Part shown: in pieces, positions 15,637 to 15,995 of the stretch
Numbering within the stretch: position 1 is the stretch's first letter
Layout of the letters: every line of letters starts with the position of its first letter
Assembly (NCBI GenBank): GCA_035688305.1
Contig: DASSNC010000053.1
Span: forward strand, 1-15,995
DNA length: 15,995 nt
Direction of reading: 5' to 3'
Origin: 66-474 sp035688305
GTDB taxonomy: Bacteria; Pseudomonadota; Gammaproteobacteria; Xanthomonadales; Rhodanobacteraceae
Position numbers and translations under genes: made by a program
The notes under the pieces: model-generated
What the model was told of the DNA's origin: nothing
Databases searched by the model: none
The model's input: only the letters and a program-made list of their open reading frames with translations

Positions 15637-15819
15637 GACACGGATAAAAGCGGACAGAAGCGGATAAGCGCAACTCTTTGAATTTGATCCATGGCTATCC
15701 GTGTTGATCCGTGGCAAAAGGGCCTTTGCGCGCGACTGAAAGAACACTTACCACGGATGTTCACGGATGCACACGGATTGAAGCTTGTATATCCGCCTTT
15801 ATCCCCTCTTATCCGCGTC
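15637..15819. repeat. Nested inverted repeat of 10-bp-phased units
   Basis: Four blocks, each of three units spaced exactly 10 bp, fill the spacer. Block A, 15637-15666, has three GCGGAT/ACGGAT-like units. Block B', about 15686-15715, has ATCCATGG, ATCCGTGT, ATCCGTGG. Block B, about 15751-15778, has CACGGATG, CACGGATG, CACGGATT. Block A', 15790-15819, has ATCCGCC, ATCCCCT, ATCCGCG. A pairs with A' at 24 of 30 positions by hand count and B' pairs with B similarly, so the whole can fold into one long hairpin. I recall related ATCCGTGTTCATCCGTGG-type repeats in spacers of many bacteria, but cannot verify it here. Confidence 0.8.
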
Positions 15820-15852
15820 CAATGCTTTTGCTCCAGGTCGTTCGATATGGGC

Positions 15853-15995
15853 CTACAGCCGATCGTCGACGGCATCGCGCGGCAACACATCCTTGACGTC
15901 GAACAACACGCAGCCGGGCCTGCCCAGCGCGCGCAACGCCGCGGCGCCCATGTCGCGGAACTGCTGGTGCGCCACCGCGAGCACGATCGCGTCGT
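15853..15995 (-). CDS. Nucleotide-sugar dehydrogenase, C-terminal fragment
   Basis: Partial: the gene enters from the right edge and only 46 residues plus the TAG stop are inside. The visible end reads DAIVLAVAHQQFRDMGA, then GCVLFDVKDVLPRDAVDDRL, characteristic of the C-terminal UDP-binding domain of the UDP-glucose/GDP-mannose dehydrogenase family, closest in style to the TviB/WbpO (UDP-N-acetylhexosamine or UDP-sugar 6-dehydrogenase) branch. These enzymes oxidise C6 of a UDP-sugar with two NAD+ to a uronic acid. With the downstream uronate epimerase this fits a polysaccharide precursor pathway. The substrate cannot be decided from the fragment. Confidence 0.8.
   Translation of the reverse strand, partial: DAIVLAVAHQQFRDMGAAALRALGRPGCVLFDVKDVLPRDAVDDRL

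Noticed and set aside
15637..15819. CRISPR array
   Set aside because: The repeated units are about 10 bp apart, with no unique spacers of 30-40 bp and an inverted arrangement; no cas genes are present.

Overview
The window is high-GC DNA with proteobacterial gene content. Gene families, codon style and gene organisation suggest a gammaproteobacterium of the Xanthomonadales/Lysobacterales type (for example a Rhodanobacteraceae- or Xanthomonadaceae-like chromosome). That placement is inference from protein flavour, not from a phylogenetic marker. No rRNA, tRNA, CRISPR array, transposase or plasmid gene was seen.

Layout from left to right. (1) 54-2857, minus strand: a two-gene copper/silver resistance operon, a MerR-family regulator overlapping by 4 nt a Cu+-type P1B ATPase that starts at TTG. 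The MerR promoter is very clear, with a 20-nt spacer holding a perfect 16-bp palindrome, and the regulator mRNA looks leaderless. (2) 2896-3932: a small unknown protein (86 aa, minus) between two gene-poor stretches with hairpins. (3) 3933-5990, plus strand: a cytochrome b561-type membrane cytochrome followed by a three-histidine-box fatty acid desaturase. (4) 6182-10002, minus strand: a two-gene McrBC-like restriction/defence module. It comprises an AAA+ protein with an unassigned N-terminus and tandem winged-helix-like repeats, and a DUF2357 plus PD-(D/E)XK nuclease overlapping it by 4 nt. It is less GC-rich than its neighbours. (5) 10003-10374: a gene-free strip with REP-like palindromes and a 13-bp direct repeat, directly downstream of glmS, where Tn7-family elements insert in many bacteria. 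(6) 10375-12838, minus: glmS and a flavin reductase-like protein. (7) 12977-13972, plus: galE (UDP-glucose 4-epimerase). (8) 14005-15995, minus: an unrecognised 180-aa protein with a possible Cys/His hydrolase motif, a UDP-glucuronate 4-epimerase-type enzyme, a striking 183-bp nested inverted repeat built of 10-bp units, and the 3' end of a nucleotide-sugar dehydrogenase.

Functionally, the right half is envelope/exopolysaccharide sugar metabolism: glmS makes glucosamine-6-P, GalE and the uronate epimerase interconvert UDP-sugars, and the dehydrogenase oxidises UDP-sugars. The left half is metal efflux and membrane lipid/redox functions. The McrBC-like pair is the accessory insertion and the best candidate for an unusual system. 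The most unusual non-coding object is the 10-bp-phased repeat at 15637-15819.
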